From Aulostomus chinensis (taxonomy: Eukaryota; Chordata; Actinopteri; Syngnathiformes; Aulostomidae): a DNA stretch of 64,000 bases. The DNA is taken from the NCBI GenBank assembly GCA_037954235.1, contig JBBMOA010000012.1, forward strand, positions 12,753,144 through 12,817,143, given 5' to 3'. The translations under genes and the position numbers were made by a program. The notes below the pieces were generated by a model that was not told where the DNA came from, ran no database searches, and saw nothing but the letters and a program-made list of their open reading frames with translations. Positions within the stretch are counted from its first letter, which is position 1; each line of letters opens with the position of its first letter. Below are positions 1 to 12,100 of the stretch, piece by piece.

Positions 1-3000
1 TGACCTTGTAGAAATGAGTATCGGCAGTGCTTTGCGAGACCTCCAAAAAGGTGTATCTACTTGTACCACCACCCTGTGTCACTTGGCTGCCAGGCTCACA
101 TCCTCAGTTTTTCAAATGGCCTTCCATGAGATTGGGATGCGCCAAGCTTATGTGTTAAAAGAACAAGCAGTCAATGGATTAGCGGGCTTCCTAGTTGGGG
201 AGGCTTTATCTGGGGCACTGAAGGAGTTTCTGACAGTAAAAAAGCAGATTTTCCACAGCACTGTGTCTCGTTTTGCTGCTGATCTAGCTGAAGAACTCGT
301 ATTTGAAGGCATAATGGAAGTGTGTCAATTTTCCCACCCCTCAACCCCTCTCACTCCAAGTGATTGGTCCTTCGGCCATGGTCATGAGGATGAGGAAGAG
401 GAGGAGGTTGTTTCCTCCTATGCCTCAGACTTATCAGAGTCAGTTATCCAGGAAGCCTTCATTGAGCTTTCTCAAGCTGATGTTGCCTTCACGAGCCAAG
501 CAGCCATCAGTGTGTCTCTGGACAACATCTGTTATGTTAGTGCAGAGAACACCAGCACTCATACCTGCAGTACTTATGCTAACCAGCAGATGTTGAGTGC
601 AAGTGCAGCTGCAGTGGTCCCAGGGGCCACAGGAGATGATGGCAACTGCATGGTGAAGAAAGCTTTGTTCACAGTATCAGGCATGGCTAGCTGTATTCCT
701 GTGCCCCAAGCAGGCCAAGCCCTCTCTTACCTACAGGATCCTAATGAGACGTGTCTGTATAAGTCAAGCTTGCTCGACACTTCAAAAAGTAGCCCCAAAA
801 GAACAGTATTTTCCACTGATACCTCCTCCTGTATACAAACTCACCTATACAGCCATGGAACTCAGACCCCAGTTGGAGAAGAGGACTCTTCTCAAGGAAA
901 ATCACAATTCCAAAACTTCTCTGGCAATATGGTGGATATGATTGTGACAGAGGCTTGTGAACTGATAACTTCTTCTAAGATGAAAAAGAGTTTTGGTGAC
1001 TGTGCGGATTTCCTCACAAAGACAATTGGAAGCCGAAGGGGCTCATCTTCTAAAGAGGAAGTGGTTAATTATGACGCTCGAGATTCTCCTTCAAAGCAGG
1101 GAACAGACATGGGCCGTTTCAAATATGACTGTAGGGATTCTGGGAGTACAAATAAGCCTTGTCCAGTTGATCAAGCATCAAACCCGATCATTCCTCATGT
1201 TTCTTTTCATTCAGGCTCTCTAAGTCAGGAGAGAGCCATCTGTGAGTCTGACTCCAGAACCAGACGTATGGCTGAAACCCATCCTCTGATGGACACTCTG
1301 GTTGTGCCAGGTATAGAGATGGGTGGACAAAGGAAAATATCTGTTCCTGAGGATGACTCAGCTCCAATCTCAGGACAAAAATCTGGTCAGACCCCTGGCA
1401 CTCCTCCCTCTACCCCACAGCAGCCCAGTGAGGTATCTAAGGAGAAACAGATTAAACAGTTTTCAAAGAAGTTGAAAAGCAAACTGGCCAAAGAATTTTC
1501 CCCTGCTACCCCACCTCCAACTCCTCACTATCAGCCTGAGCATGGCCCGGGGCCGAAGGACATCAACCCTGAGTCAGACAAGACTGAGTTCATGCTAAAA
1601 TTGATGAGATCTCTTTCTGAAGAGGCAGATGGCAATGAGGATGAAGAGGAGGAAGAAGTAGTTGAAGAGGGTGGTGTGAAATGTTCAGAGACAGGGGTGC
1701 AACGGCATGGATTGAAGCAGATGTCTCGCAGACTGTCAAACAAGGAAGCTCTTCATTATGCTGAGCGGTTAGCATGTCACATTGTCTCCATGGCAACAGA
1801 GATGGACACCCTTGGCGTTGCAGAGGATGAGGGAGAGATGGGCAAGGGTGGGGAGAGAAGGAGGGACAGTGTGGCTCATTTCTCTGAGCAGACGTTGAAC
1901 ACCTTATGGGTATATGCTGGAGAGGTGGCAGGAGAGGTCATCAGTGATGTGAAAAGGTTGGTGAACTCTGTACAGCAGTGTCCATATCACAGCGTAGGCA
2001 GGAGAAGAAGTTTGGAAAGGGCTAGCTCTGAGTCTTTGCATCATCAACAGCATTCTTTAACCAGCACAGACCAGAACAGAGACTTGAGGGTGGGGAGTCT
2101 AGCTGAGCAGTGGTCTAACGACCTTATAGCCTCTGTCTTCCGGTCTCCCACCTCAACTTCAAGCACCGTATCAAGTACCAGTTCTGGCCTGTCCTCTGAG
2201 TACCCAAGCTGTGAGAGTGTGACAGATGAATATGCTGGCTACCTCATCAGGGTACTGAAAAAGGAGGGAGGCAGTAGAGAGTTGGTCCTAGATCAGTATG
2301 CGAGCCGTTTAGCCTATCGCTCCATAAAACTAGGCTTAGCTCACGCCAGTCGTAAGATAAAGCAAAGGTCCTCTAGCACCCACCTTTGCTCCTCAAAGTC
2401 CCTGCCGGACAAATGGAAAGCTTCTGGTAGTGAGGCCTCATCACCGAAGGACAGAGCAGAGTCAGCTGTTTGCCCCTCATGTGAGGATACTCAGTGTAGT
2501 TGCAGAGACCCTGTAGAGCAGGGCCAAAGAGAGTACATGGATTTGGTCAACTTTGCAGAGTCCTTAGCATACAATATAACCTGTGATGTCACACGCAAGC
2601 TGCAACTTTCCTCTGTCAGACTGCCCAAGTCCCTGACTGATTCCTGTCTTTATAAAAAATCTAAACTTGAAAACATGGCAGAAAATCTCATTAGGAATTC
2701 CTTCTCTTGCCCTCTGTTGTCCAAGGAGAGTAAGAGTAGGCATTACCACAGCACAGGAAGCTTGTATGATGGAAGCTACAGCAGTAGGGTGATGCAGGTC
2801 ATTGAGCATTATGCCAGGAAAATAGTTGATGACACTTTGAAGATGAGCCTTGCTTCAGTGGGGCCCTTGTCCAGGGACCAACAGAGATCTCAAGGCCAGG
2901 ATAGACACTCTCACACCCAGAGGTTGTCTGAGGGGACAGCACTGGGTCAAACCTTGGGGGAGAGGACATGTCGTTATTGTCAGTTTTTGGAGTGCCCATA

Positions 3001-3312
3001 CTGCACTAAATTTGGCAGGCACCATCACCAGTCTTCATCACAGAAGAGGAAACAGGGGCATGAATGTCAGACAAGGACTGAGCGGCTGTCTGGCCTGGAG
3101 ATTCCCAAAATCCATATTGACCTGGACCACAGGTCAGCGTTTGCAGAGGAGATGGTGTCTGTTGCTATGGAAACAGCTAAACGTGAGTTAAGCAACACCA
3201 GCCTTAATGCAGACAGTGGCATCGGCCATGATGGGACCAGCTATGCTGAGAGCCTAACTGCAGAGATCATGACGTCAGCCCTGTCCAACATCTGCCAAGC
3301 TAACAACGCCAG
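1..3312 (+). CDS. akap11: akap11 giant coding exon (3' part)
   Basis: The frame is open from base 2 (DLVEMSIGSAL...), so the exon runs in from outside the window and the Met at 14 is internal. It ends at the donor AG|GTCAGC, leaving phase 2. The open frame continues to 3343, but the residues after 3312 are intron read-through. The exon carries acidic runs (DEEEEEV near residue 125, EDEEEEEVVEEGG near 545), Ser-rich stretches and a Pro/Thr-rich patch (TPGTPPSTPQQP). It also holds a recurring amphipathic segment beginning [FY]A (residues 87, 582, 634, 740, 762, 847, 933, 1043 and 1077, counting from Met14). The one at 1043 corresponds to the mapped RII-binding helix of AKAP11. One very large central exon is typical of this gene in vertebrates. 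Confidence 0.95.
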
Positions 3313-6300
3313 GTCAGCGCAACTAGAGGAACAACAGCTTTAAGTTTTATATGTGCTTTACATCGTTCATTCAATCTCAGAAAAGTTTCATGTGTTTTTA
3401 AGATGTGGCATTGTTGCTTCCTTCCATCCCTCGTTTTATGTAGCTCTCCAGGCAGGGAAGCCACTGAATCCACCGTGTCCCAGCAGTTGAGTGTTGGAGA
3501 TGACAGTCTGGGCAGCTGGTCTAACCTGAGCTTTGAGGATGAGCACCCAGATGACAATAGCAGCTTCCTCCACCTCAGTGACAGGTATGCAACCCAAGAC
3601 CAAAAACTGACCTGTAGAGTACACTGCAACTATTCATAAAGGAGACCCACCTTCTTTTACTGTGCCCAGTGTTCCCAGGGACAGTCATGCCAATGATCTT
3701 AAATAAATGCGCAATTTTCACTGTCAGTTTGTACAATTCATCTCCTCAAACACTGAGCAGATCAGAAGCGTTATTTCATTGCTGGTATTAGAGTTTTGTT
3801 AAAGTGAAAGCAGGACACAGTGTATTGTTTTGGGAATTTCACTCAGACTTCACTGCTGAAGTTCAGTGTGCTCTGATTTGGCCAAATGGTGAACTGTAAT
3901 TTTATGATTTTACAAACTTTATTCAGCAGTTGCGCTCATGCAGCAAGGTGCGTCAGAGAAAGTGTATGAATGAGTAAATTAGTAGTTTTGGCTGAACTCT
4001 CCTCAGACGGACGTCACTACTATGTATGCTAATGCAAGAGAGAGTGATAAGGAACAAGGGGAGGTGAGTTTGAGTATCAGTCCTCTGAATTAGTCCCATG
4101 CATGTCTACAGTCTTTGGGAATTATGTTGTTGACATTTCTGGCAAAGGTTGCAATCGCTATGGAAGCAAAACTGACAACATTTGAGATTCTTTCCCAAGA
4201 TGAGAGATCCCAACGTCTTAACAGCTAGTTGTTTTGGCCATCAGAGCCAAGTCACTGTATCATAATATTTTCTAAAGGTGTGTCTTTGAGTGCTCTCTTC
4301 TCTTCAGGCACTGTTTCGACAGGAACAAAGTCCACCATGTGTAATTCATTAGACTCTCTTCAAAAGCTCGCTGTAACAATTTCCGCTCAGCAGATGAAAT
4401 AACGGATGAAAAAACTCACGTTCAAAGGCTTATTGAGACACTGAGCATGTTGATGGACTAAAGGAGCAAGTTCTCACCATGTGTCATCCACTCAAGCCGC
4501 AGGGGGAAAGCTGTAGGTTATGCAGATTAATGGAGGTATTTTTAGATATCATATGTTCCTGTCTTCATCCTCACTGATAGTGCTGCACGCAACAGTATAC
4601 AGGTTCCAGCCAGCAGGATAATCATTGACTAATTATATAGCGAGAGTGCTGTTGTACTTGTTGCCAGCTGGTTGTCTTGGTGGAGCCCACAGGATTAATG
4701 GGTGAGAAGAGCAAGAATGTAATGATCTCACGTTTTGCACCTTGAGCAACAAATTGTCTTAATCAGGATTAAGGAGGAATCAGTGGGACATATGGTGGAA
4801 AATCTGCATCAGTTGGACTTTTGTTTTTTAAACCCTACTTGACATTTACGCTATTATACGAATGCCAGACAGAGTTGTCAATATTGCTTTTGAAGTATGA
4901 TGACAGATAGTCACGATAAAAGATGTCTTAAACTGCTGTTTATTCTATTTTGATCTCTGTTTTATTTTAGTAGCTCCCATGTCCTTCTGCCCTTATTATA
5001 ATGATGCATTACCTGTCTTTTTTTTTTTTTCTCCAGCAGCAATGGGAACAGCAGTAGCTGGAGCAGTCTCGGCCTGGAGGGGGAGGCTTGCGAGGAATGT
5101 ACGTCATTTTCCCGCTCAGACAGGTCGGTCAGCATCACATTTACGTGACTAATATTCCCATATACCCCCAAGACCTGGCTGTTCATGTAGAATAGAACAA
5201 AGACATACAGTAGTTGAGTCGTAGTGCTGAGATATTTTTGGGCTACTGAGTGCCACAGGGATGACTTATTTTTGTTTATTGGTTCCTTTTACCAAATGCC
5301 AATCAGATTTTTACATTAGATTTGTGATTATTGTGGAAAAAAATGTAAAAAAAAAACAAAACAAAACAAGAAAAGTTTGAGGCTTTCATATTAGAGTACA
5401 AAACTATGCTGAAAACCTCATTTTTTTCTGCGCTCCTGTTTTCGATGTTATGATGTTTAATGTCTGCAACAACATCTGTAGCCTCATTTAGCCACTTGTT
5501 AGCAAGCTCTATTTTTAAAACGTGAGTATTTGAAATTGAAACAGATGTGGTATTTACTGACATACTTTATGTCATACATTAAAAAGTACAGTAAAAAAGC
5601 CAACAAGCTCAGTGACACACGTGCCGGTTTTAGGACTTATTCCTACACCACTCCATTCTCCAGATATACAAAATACATCTTGATCTTTTGAATTCTCCTT
5701 TTCCGCATGTCGCGAATGCTTTATTTAGACGCAAACGGCCACATGATACCCCTCACAGCTCAATCCATGATACAGTGAGTCTAACCAATGTGTCATCCAC
5801 CCTGACAGAGCCATGAGTTTTACTGCAAAGTCAAAAGGAAGCAAGGATGCGTGCTACTGATCCCTCAGTGGAAAGTCATCATTTCATTGAATCCAGAGAC
5901 ATTCTTCACCATATGAATATGAACATTCCACTGTAGCATTTTAAAGTATGATTGGTCTCAAGGTAGTAAACAGCAGCCCCTTGAATGGCCAGAATAAAGC
6001 TCTGAATATAAAAAGTCTTTGATTTAGTTTATGCTTGTTGATGCTAATTTTGCTGTATATTTAATGCTCAGGTTTTTCTGGCTCTGTCTCACTTAGATTA
6101 AATTTGATTGCTCAGTAGGATAATTTGTGGTATTCTTGCCCACTCTGTTAAGTGATGACCTGCAAATTTGTCCATCCAGACCTGTTCAATGTCTTACATG
6201 TTTGAGAACTGAAAGTCTCGGATTTACTGCAGCACTCTCTAATTAAAGCTTTGCTAGTTCATTTGTTGAATAGTCATGTCACAACTGTTGTGGTGGCTAA

Positions 6301-9084
6301 AAATAGCACGGTAAACTATGTCATAATGATAAGAATCAGACTTTCCTGAAATACTACCATACTTGACACAATACGGTAAATTACCTCGTACCGTGATGGG
6401 TGTGGATTAGGGTGTAAAACATATTTTAAAAAAAAGCAAAAAAGATGTTGCTTTAGCCTGCAAATAAACTGAGGTGAAAAACATGTTACCGTCAAATTCA
6501 GTTTCAACACGGTTATTGTAAAAACGCTATGTAATTTGTACTGCCTGATATTTATGAGCTCACACTACACGATCGCTTGACACATCAGGCGGTAGGGCAG
6601 CAGTCTTGTATTTTCTCTTACATCTGGGCTACAGGCTCTATAAACCAGTATTTTTAACTTAAGCTAACAGTTTCAACATCATATTGATGGTCCACTGACT
6701 TGTGAGGAAGGAGATGGTTCCACTTTAATAACTCCTCCAAGCGCGGTAGATGTGTTTCTGCTCTATGTAAATGGAGCTGACCGGGCACCAAATTCCTCTA
6801 AGCTTGTCGAGATGCTTCCAGGTACTAGCTAGCGTGGAATTATCAGTACAAAACGGCACAGGATGTTTGTCGAGGAAGCTCAAAAGAGAAAAACAAGATC
6901 CTTACCTATGCCAGCTGCTGTCAACGGTCAGAGTAATAAGATCAACCACAAAGGATGTCGCAGACAAACCAGAAGTCTTTTTGTTACCTCTTTTTAAAAT
7001 CTGTTTCTCCATCTCAGTCTCGTTGTCACTTCAAATCATGTTCCAAAAGTGGTGTGCATCTGATTTCATGCACATAAAACCAAGAGATGACATGAATTGA
7101 TTTATCACCTCATTTTTAGACGGAAGAAATCCAACTAAATTCCACAAAATTCAATGTTTGTTTTAGATTATTCGCAATTCTTAGATTTCAAAGCGTCCCA
7201 CAGACATTTGAATGCAACAACAAGGAAATCCATGCCTTCCATCTGTATGATCAGTACTGACAAAAAAAATAGGGGTATAAAGTATGACTTGTAATGGAAA
7301 ACCAACTTAATAAGACAGCTTGTGCATGTTCACATTGATGCTCATCTAACATCAACAGAAAACAGCAGTTTCCCAAGCTGAAGTAACGTTGCATCGAGTT
7401 CTCCATCTGAAATATCTACCTGTTTTAACCCTTATCTGTTAACAGATAAATTCATATATACTGGACAGAAGGTGGAAGAAGATACATGCCTTTTTTTTTG
7501 TCTCATCACCTACATTTTATAGACTGAACGCAAGTCAGTTTGTGTCCTTGGCAGTCATCTTGAGTGACGTTTCAGCTCTATTTATTAACAATTACCTTCA
7601 GAGTTAAACTGACCGGGTCCCACTCACTATCCCGGCGAGCTCACTCACGGTTGTGCGTCCCTGCCACTACTCAGCCACACTTGTAGTTTTTAACCAACAT
7701 CTCTTACCGCCCCCCCTTCAAATCAGTCTAGAACCGGGCCCGCCTCATCGGGACACTGTCGTTGCTGCTTCATGAGCCTCTTCGCGAAAACAGCGAATGA
7801 TTGCTAGACGACCTCCTTCTTGGAAGAAGAAAATGATCCTTAGATTGAGGAAAGTCTCAGTGTCTGTGGCTGTGGGCTGTGTCAACAAGACTGTGATTAA
7901 CAATCATATAAAGAGGAGAAATGACTGTTTGCTTGTTGGCACGTCACATAGCAAATACACTCTGTGCACTATTGACAGATATTGAATAGATTTTCAGGAA
8001 ATGGGGAAAAAAAACATTAACGCTGATCAAGGCATTCTCTTAGTCATTGTGTCTTAACCGACAAATAACATTCAGCCAGAAAGTAAATTTCCTGGAAAAT
8101 AGAACTAATACCGGCTGAAAATGTGGGGCATAGTTTGCTCAATCTTTTGTTCAGGTTGGCTTTGATTGCGGCGCTTGTGGCTTTTCTATCCTGCTATTCT
8201 TCTCCCAAAAGGAGCTTGTTTTTATACATGTTGTTAGCTTTTAGCAAGTCTTTGTCATTTGCATTCACGACTACATGATTTTTCCACTCGCCCACTTTTT
8301 TTTTTTTTTTTGGAGCTCACTGGCGAAAGACACAAGTCAATCAGGGGCCAATAGGCGCTGTGTCTGCGTTTGCTGTGAGTGGACTGAGTGGAGAGGTATC
8401 CAACAGGCTAAATGTCTGGATTACAGGTCGACTGATCAATGTAGAGTGCAGACCATGTTCATTTTATTTCAGATATATTTATGTGTTGAAAATCTATTCG
8501 TGTATTCAATCATGATTTAAACAATTTAATGTTGTTTTGAGCCCAGAAACAGAGGTACTGCTGGCGACGTGCACAGGGGCGAGCAATTTTGTTTCCTGTT
8601 TGTTAATCTTACTAAATTGTATTTTTTGTTTAAAACCCCACGTTATTCATCAGCCATAAACTGCTCTCTAAATATGGATACTTGACTGATAAAACCCATA
8701 TCGGTCGACCACCAGTCTGGATAAGTCAGTGTCAGGTTTCGACCAGGAGAGCCGACACGAAAACGGCGTGAGGCGAACTTCGAGGAGATGTCATCTGTTA
8801 CAACAGGAACTGTTTTTTTTCCTATGTTTGCATTTGCAACACGGACCACCGTTGTTGTTGCACCCTGGGGGACTGGAGCTATAGATAGTGAACACGTTTG
8901 AAAGTCTGCCCGTGCAGCCCAATCCAACTCCCGCTCTTTCATCTTGAATTGCTCCTTTCCCTGGGACATGTATTTTTGGAACTGAACATCCTGTCTTGCA
9001 CCTGATATCTGGTTTCTAGTGTCACATAGCGTGTGTGTGTTTTTGTGACAAAACATAGTTTGGAGATTAGACAGGCTCGTCCTG

Positions 9085-9127
<43 letters not shown>

Positions 9128-12100
9128 CCTGTGTGACCCTGCTCAGTCCTGAAGTGTTTAAAATACGACAACTTCAAGATTTCTGATCTGAGATAGAAGG
9201 TTGTGTTTACCCTGACTCCAGCGAGCTTGTGATCTGCGGTTTCTCCCTCGTCACTAACCAGTGTGATATTTCTCATCCAACAGTGACAATACAGAGGACA
9301 AAGAGACTGAGGTCAAAGAGGAATCCAGCGGTAAGGATCTTCACTCCCTGCAGCTTCACCTCTTAGTATGCTGTTGTTAGTGGTAATACTAGATTTTCTT
9401 ATTCCATGAACGCTATTGTTAAGAAAGAGTTCCGGAGAAAAAAAAGTCATTTTGTGTGAAGAAAACAAAAAAAAAACCCACACAATAGTTTGATATGGCA
9501 CACTTTTTGGCAACAAAAGGCAAGTGGGCCTGAAGATTCTGAGGGTTCGTCTTGATTCGAACTTGATCTGGCTGCCTGTGCATGTGTCGGTTTGTCTGAG
9601 TGTGTCCCCGGGGATTTTACCACCCCCATATTCAGCCGCACTAATGCTCATTCATCATGTCCACTCCCTTCACAGTCACTCATTCTGCATCTTGTGTGTT
9701 AAACCAGAACAGACACCAGTGATGGGGCCTGTCGGGTGGAAAAGACCGTTGTTTCCTTTCGTGTAGCCCAATATTACACATCACAAGTTTACCTCCAGGC
9801 TTTAGGGTCTGCATACCTTAGCTAGGATGTGAACATCATCTGCAACAGAAAGGAGTTTTACAAAAGGCCCTTTTTAAGTACGGACAGGCAAGATAGAGAG
9901 ACGGGGGGCTACCAAACTGAAAGGACCTGAGTCATGGGGACTTCCTGACAACATATGCCCTCTTTTCCACTGCCTAAAAAAAACAGCGCACATCTGGCTT
10001 TAGTCTGCAGTGGGAACAAGTTTCATCAGCATTGAATCCTGGGAAATGATCAGCTCTGATCAGCAGGATACGAACAGATAACCTGTGTAAAGAAAAGAAA
10101 CAAAAACAAAAAAAACAGCTGACTTTCAAATTTTCAGAGCAATTGCTTTTAGTGGGCTTTAAAACTTGCCTGTACAGGCATATATGCAGGGGGAAAAACT
10201 GTTCTCGGAGCAGGAAAGACTTCACACACAACAGAGGCAAAACTCAGAGGAGGAAATGGAGACAACGAGGATTCCAGTGCCAAAACATCTGGAATCGACC
10301 ACCAATTCAAAGGGAGGGAGGGAGGTCCCACAGCAGCCAATGATCCAGCACGGCAAAGCCAAAGTGAAAATGAAGGAGCGGGAGAAAAATTGAATGAGAC
10401 ATCCATACACCTTAATGCAGTTGTGGTCTTGAGGGACAACGGTTTTCAGTCCGTTGACAGTATCCTTGACGGCTGCGTAGACTTCAACCAAGGCTCAGTA
10501 GATAAATTGAGACCAAGTGTAGCCTGCCAGGATTTCGGTCAAACAGCTTGAGGTCATCAGAAGAAAACAAGCACATAATTGAATGTTAAGGAAGAAAGAT
10601 AGAAGTGTAGATTTAAAGGTTTCAACAAAATCAGACGGCTTGATGAAAAGGCCCTCCAGCCTGCCGGTCAGAGATCAGACATGAGAGGGCATCTGAAGCA
10701 TCTTAAAGTCTGCTGGAGCCAGAGTACCGTCTGTACCAGCCACGAGCAGAAAAGATCAAATTAAGTCTGCGTTGGATCGATGCAAACTGGCAGTCTAAGT
10801 TTAAATGTAACACCGAGACTCTTGGCAGTTAAATCAAATAGTTGTTACTTGATCAAACCGGTGATTATGTCAAGCAGGGCCAAACATCTGAGCTTTATCA
10901 GAACTTAGAAGCAGGAATTTACGTGACATTCAGGTTTGCCTAGCAGCCAAGTTGTACTCTAATAATTTGGGTATGATTATAATTTTTTATTGGAGGATAC
11001 AGCTGAGTATCATCAGCATAGTACTGGAAATTCAGAATATGACGGTGTGTAATTTGGTCCAGACATGGAACAGCACCTTGAAGTATTTTGTATTTCACAT
11101 CAGAAAATTAGTAGCAGTTGCATTGGAATCTGTGTCCTTTCATCTTGGAATGTGTCTAATCAACCAGCTGGAATGGTTCTGCAGAGATGTTTGTAAGATT
11201 AATGATTATTCATGATCCAACCATGTTCTGTGTGCTACAGGGACCTTGTGTGTGGACAGGACTCAGGTCCAAGCCTCCAGGACCGCACTGCACATCGTGA
11301 ACTCGGATGTCAGGGAGCTCTGGCAGGGGCCGCAACACGTGACCCTTGACCCTCAGCTGAGGAGCATGCTGCAGTGGGTCGCAGCCTCCATGGCCGACAC
11401 CCCCCAGATCCAACTGAGTCCTGACAGAGAGCTCCAGCAGGTGAACATGAAACAGATTTCCCTTCTTCATCGTGTATTTCGGTGCTTTAGGTCAGTAAAC
11501 ATTCGTGTGACATCACAAAGGGTTTGTTCATGATTATTTTACAGGCCCTGAGAGAGTGAAAGAGCCATTTATACATTTAAATTCTTAGTAAACTCACAAT
11601 CTGCATCCCCAACAGTTGCAACACCTTTAAACATGTCATATACGCCACAAAACTTCTTCTCAACACAAGATAAAATAGAATTTGGGTTTACACACTAATT
11701 ACAATACTTACATAGTTCGCACACAACTTTACCTTGAGCTGCAAACGATATAATACAATAAAGCTTGTTACCATCTGTCAGCCAACCCCCCTAAAAAAAG
11801 CCTTGCAGTAGTCTCACAGTATCAGTGTCACCCTGGTGCATGTCATTCATTTATTTTTAAGCATTCAAATATTGAATTTATGTTTTTTCTTACAATTTGA
11901 CTTCCTTTCACCTGTAGGTTCCTGCTGTCTTGCTCCCGGTCACTTCTGACTGTAATAAGCAGACTGAATGTTGTCACATGGTTAGGAATGATTTTTTTAA
12001 AGTTTTGCTTCATAAGAACGAAATGCTCTGAGTTCACAAACTCAGCAACTGATTCAGATCAGGTGATTTGACTTGACATGATTATAAAAAAAATGCACCC

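Larger units (their letters stand above)
5124..9283 (+). other. akap11: akap11 intron, 4.2 kb, with a possible MITE and a TG/CG tract
   Basis: This is the largest akap11 intron in the window. It contains a GC-richer patch at about 7610-7800 with no recognisable content, a possible inverted-repeat element at 8426-8710, and a TG/CG alternating tract at 9088-9128, about 155 nt before the acceptor (CATCCAACAG|T). The small open frames in it, including a 137-codon one on the - strand at 8643-9056, have no recognisable domain. Confidence 0.8.

Noticed and set aside
3313..3343. Continuation of the akap11 giant frame to the TAA at 3343
   Set aside because: The donor AG|GTCAGC at 3312 joins in phase to the conserved exon at 3456. 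The ten codons after it are intron read-through.
8643..9056. 137-codon open frame on the - strand within an akap11 intron
   Set aside because: No recognisable motif; it overlaps a possible inverted-repeat element and is most likely chance or repeat-derived.
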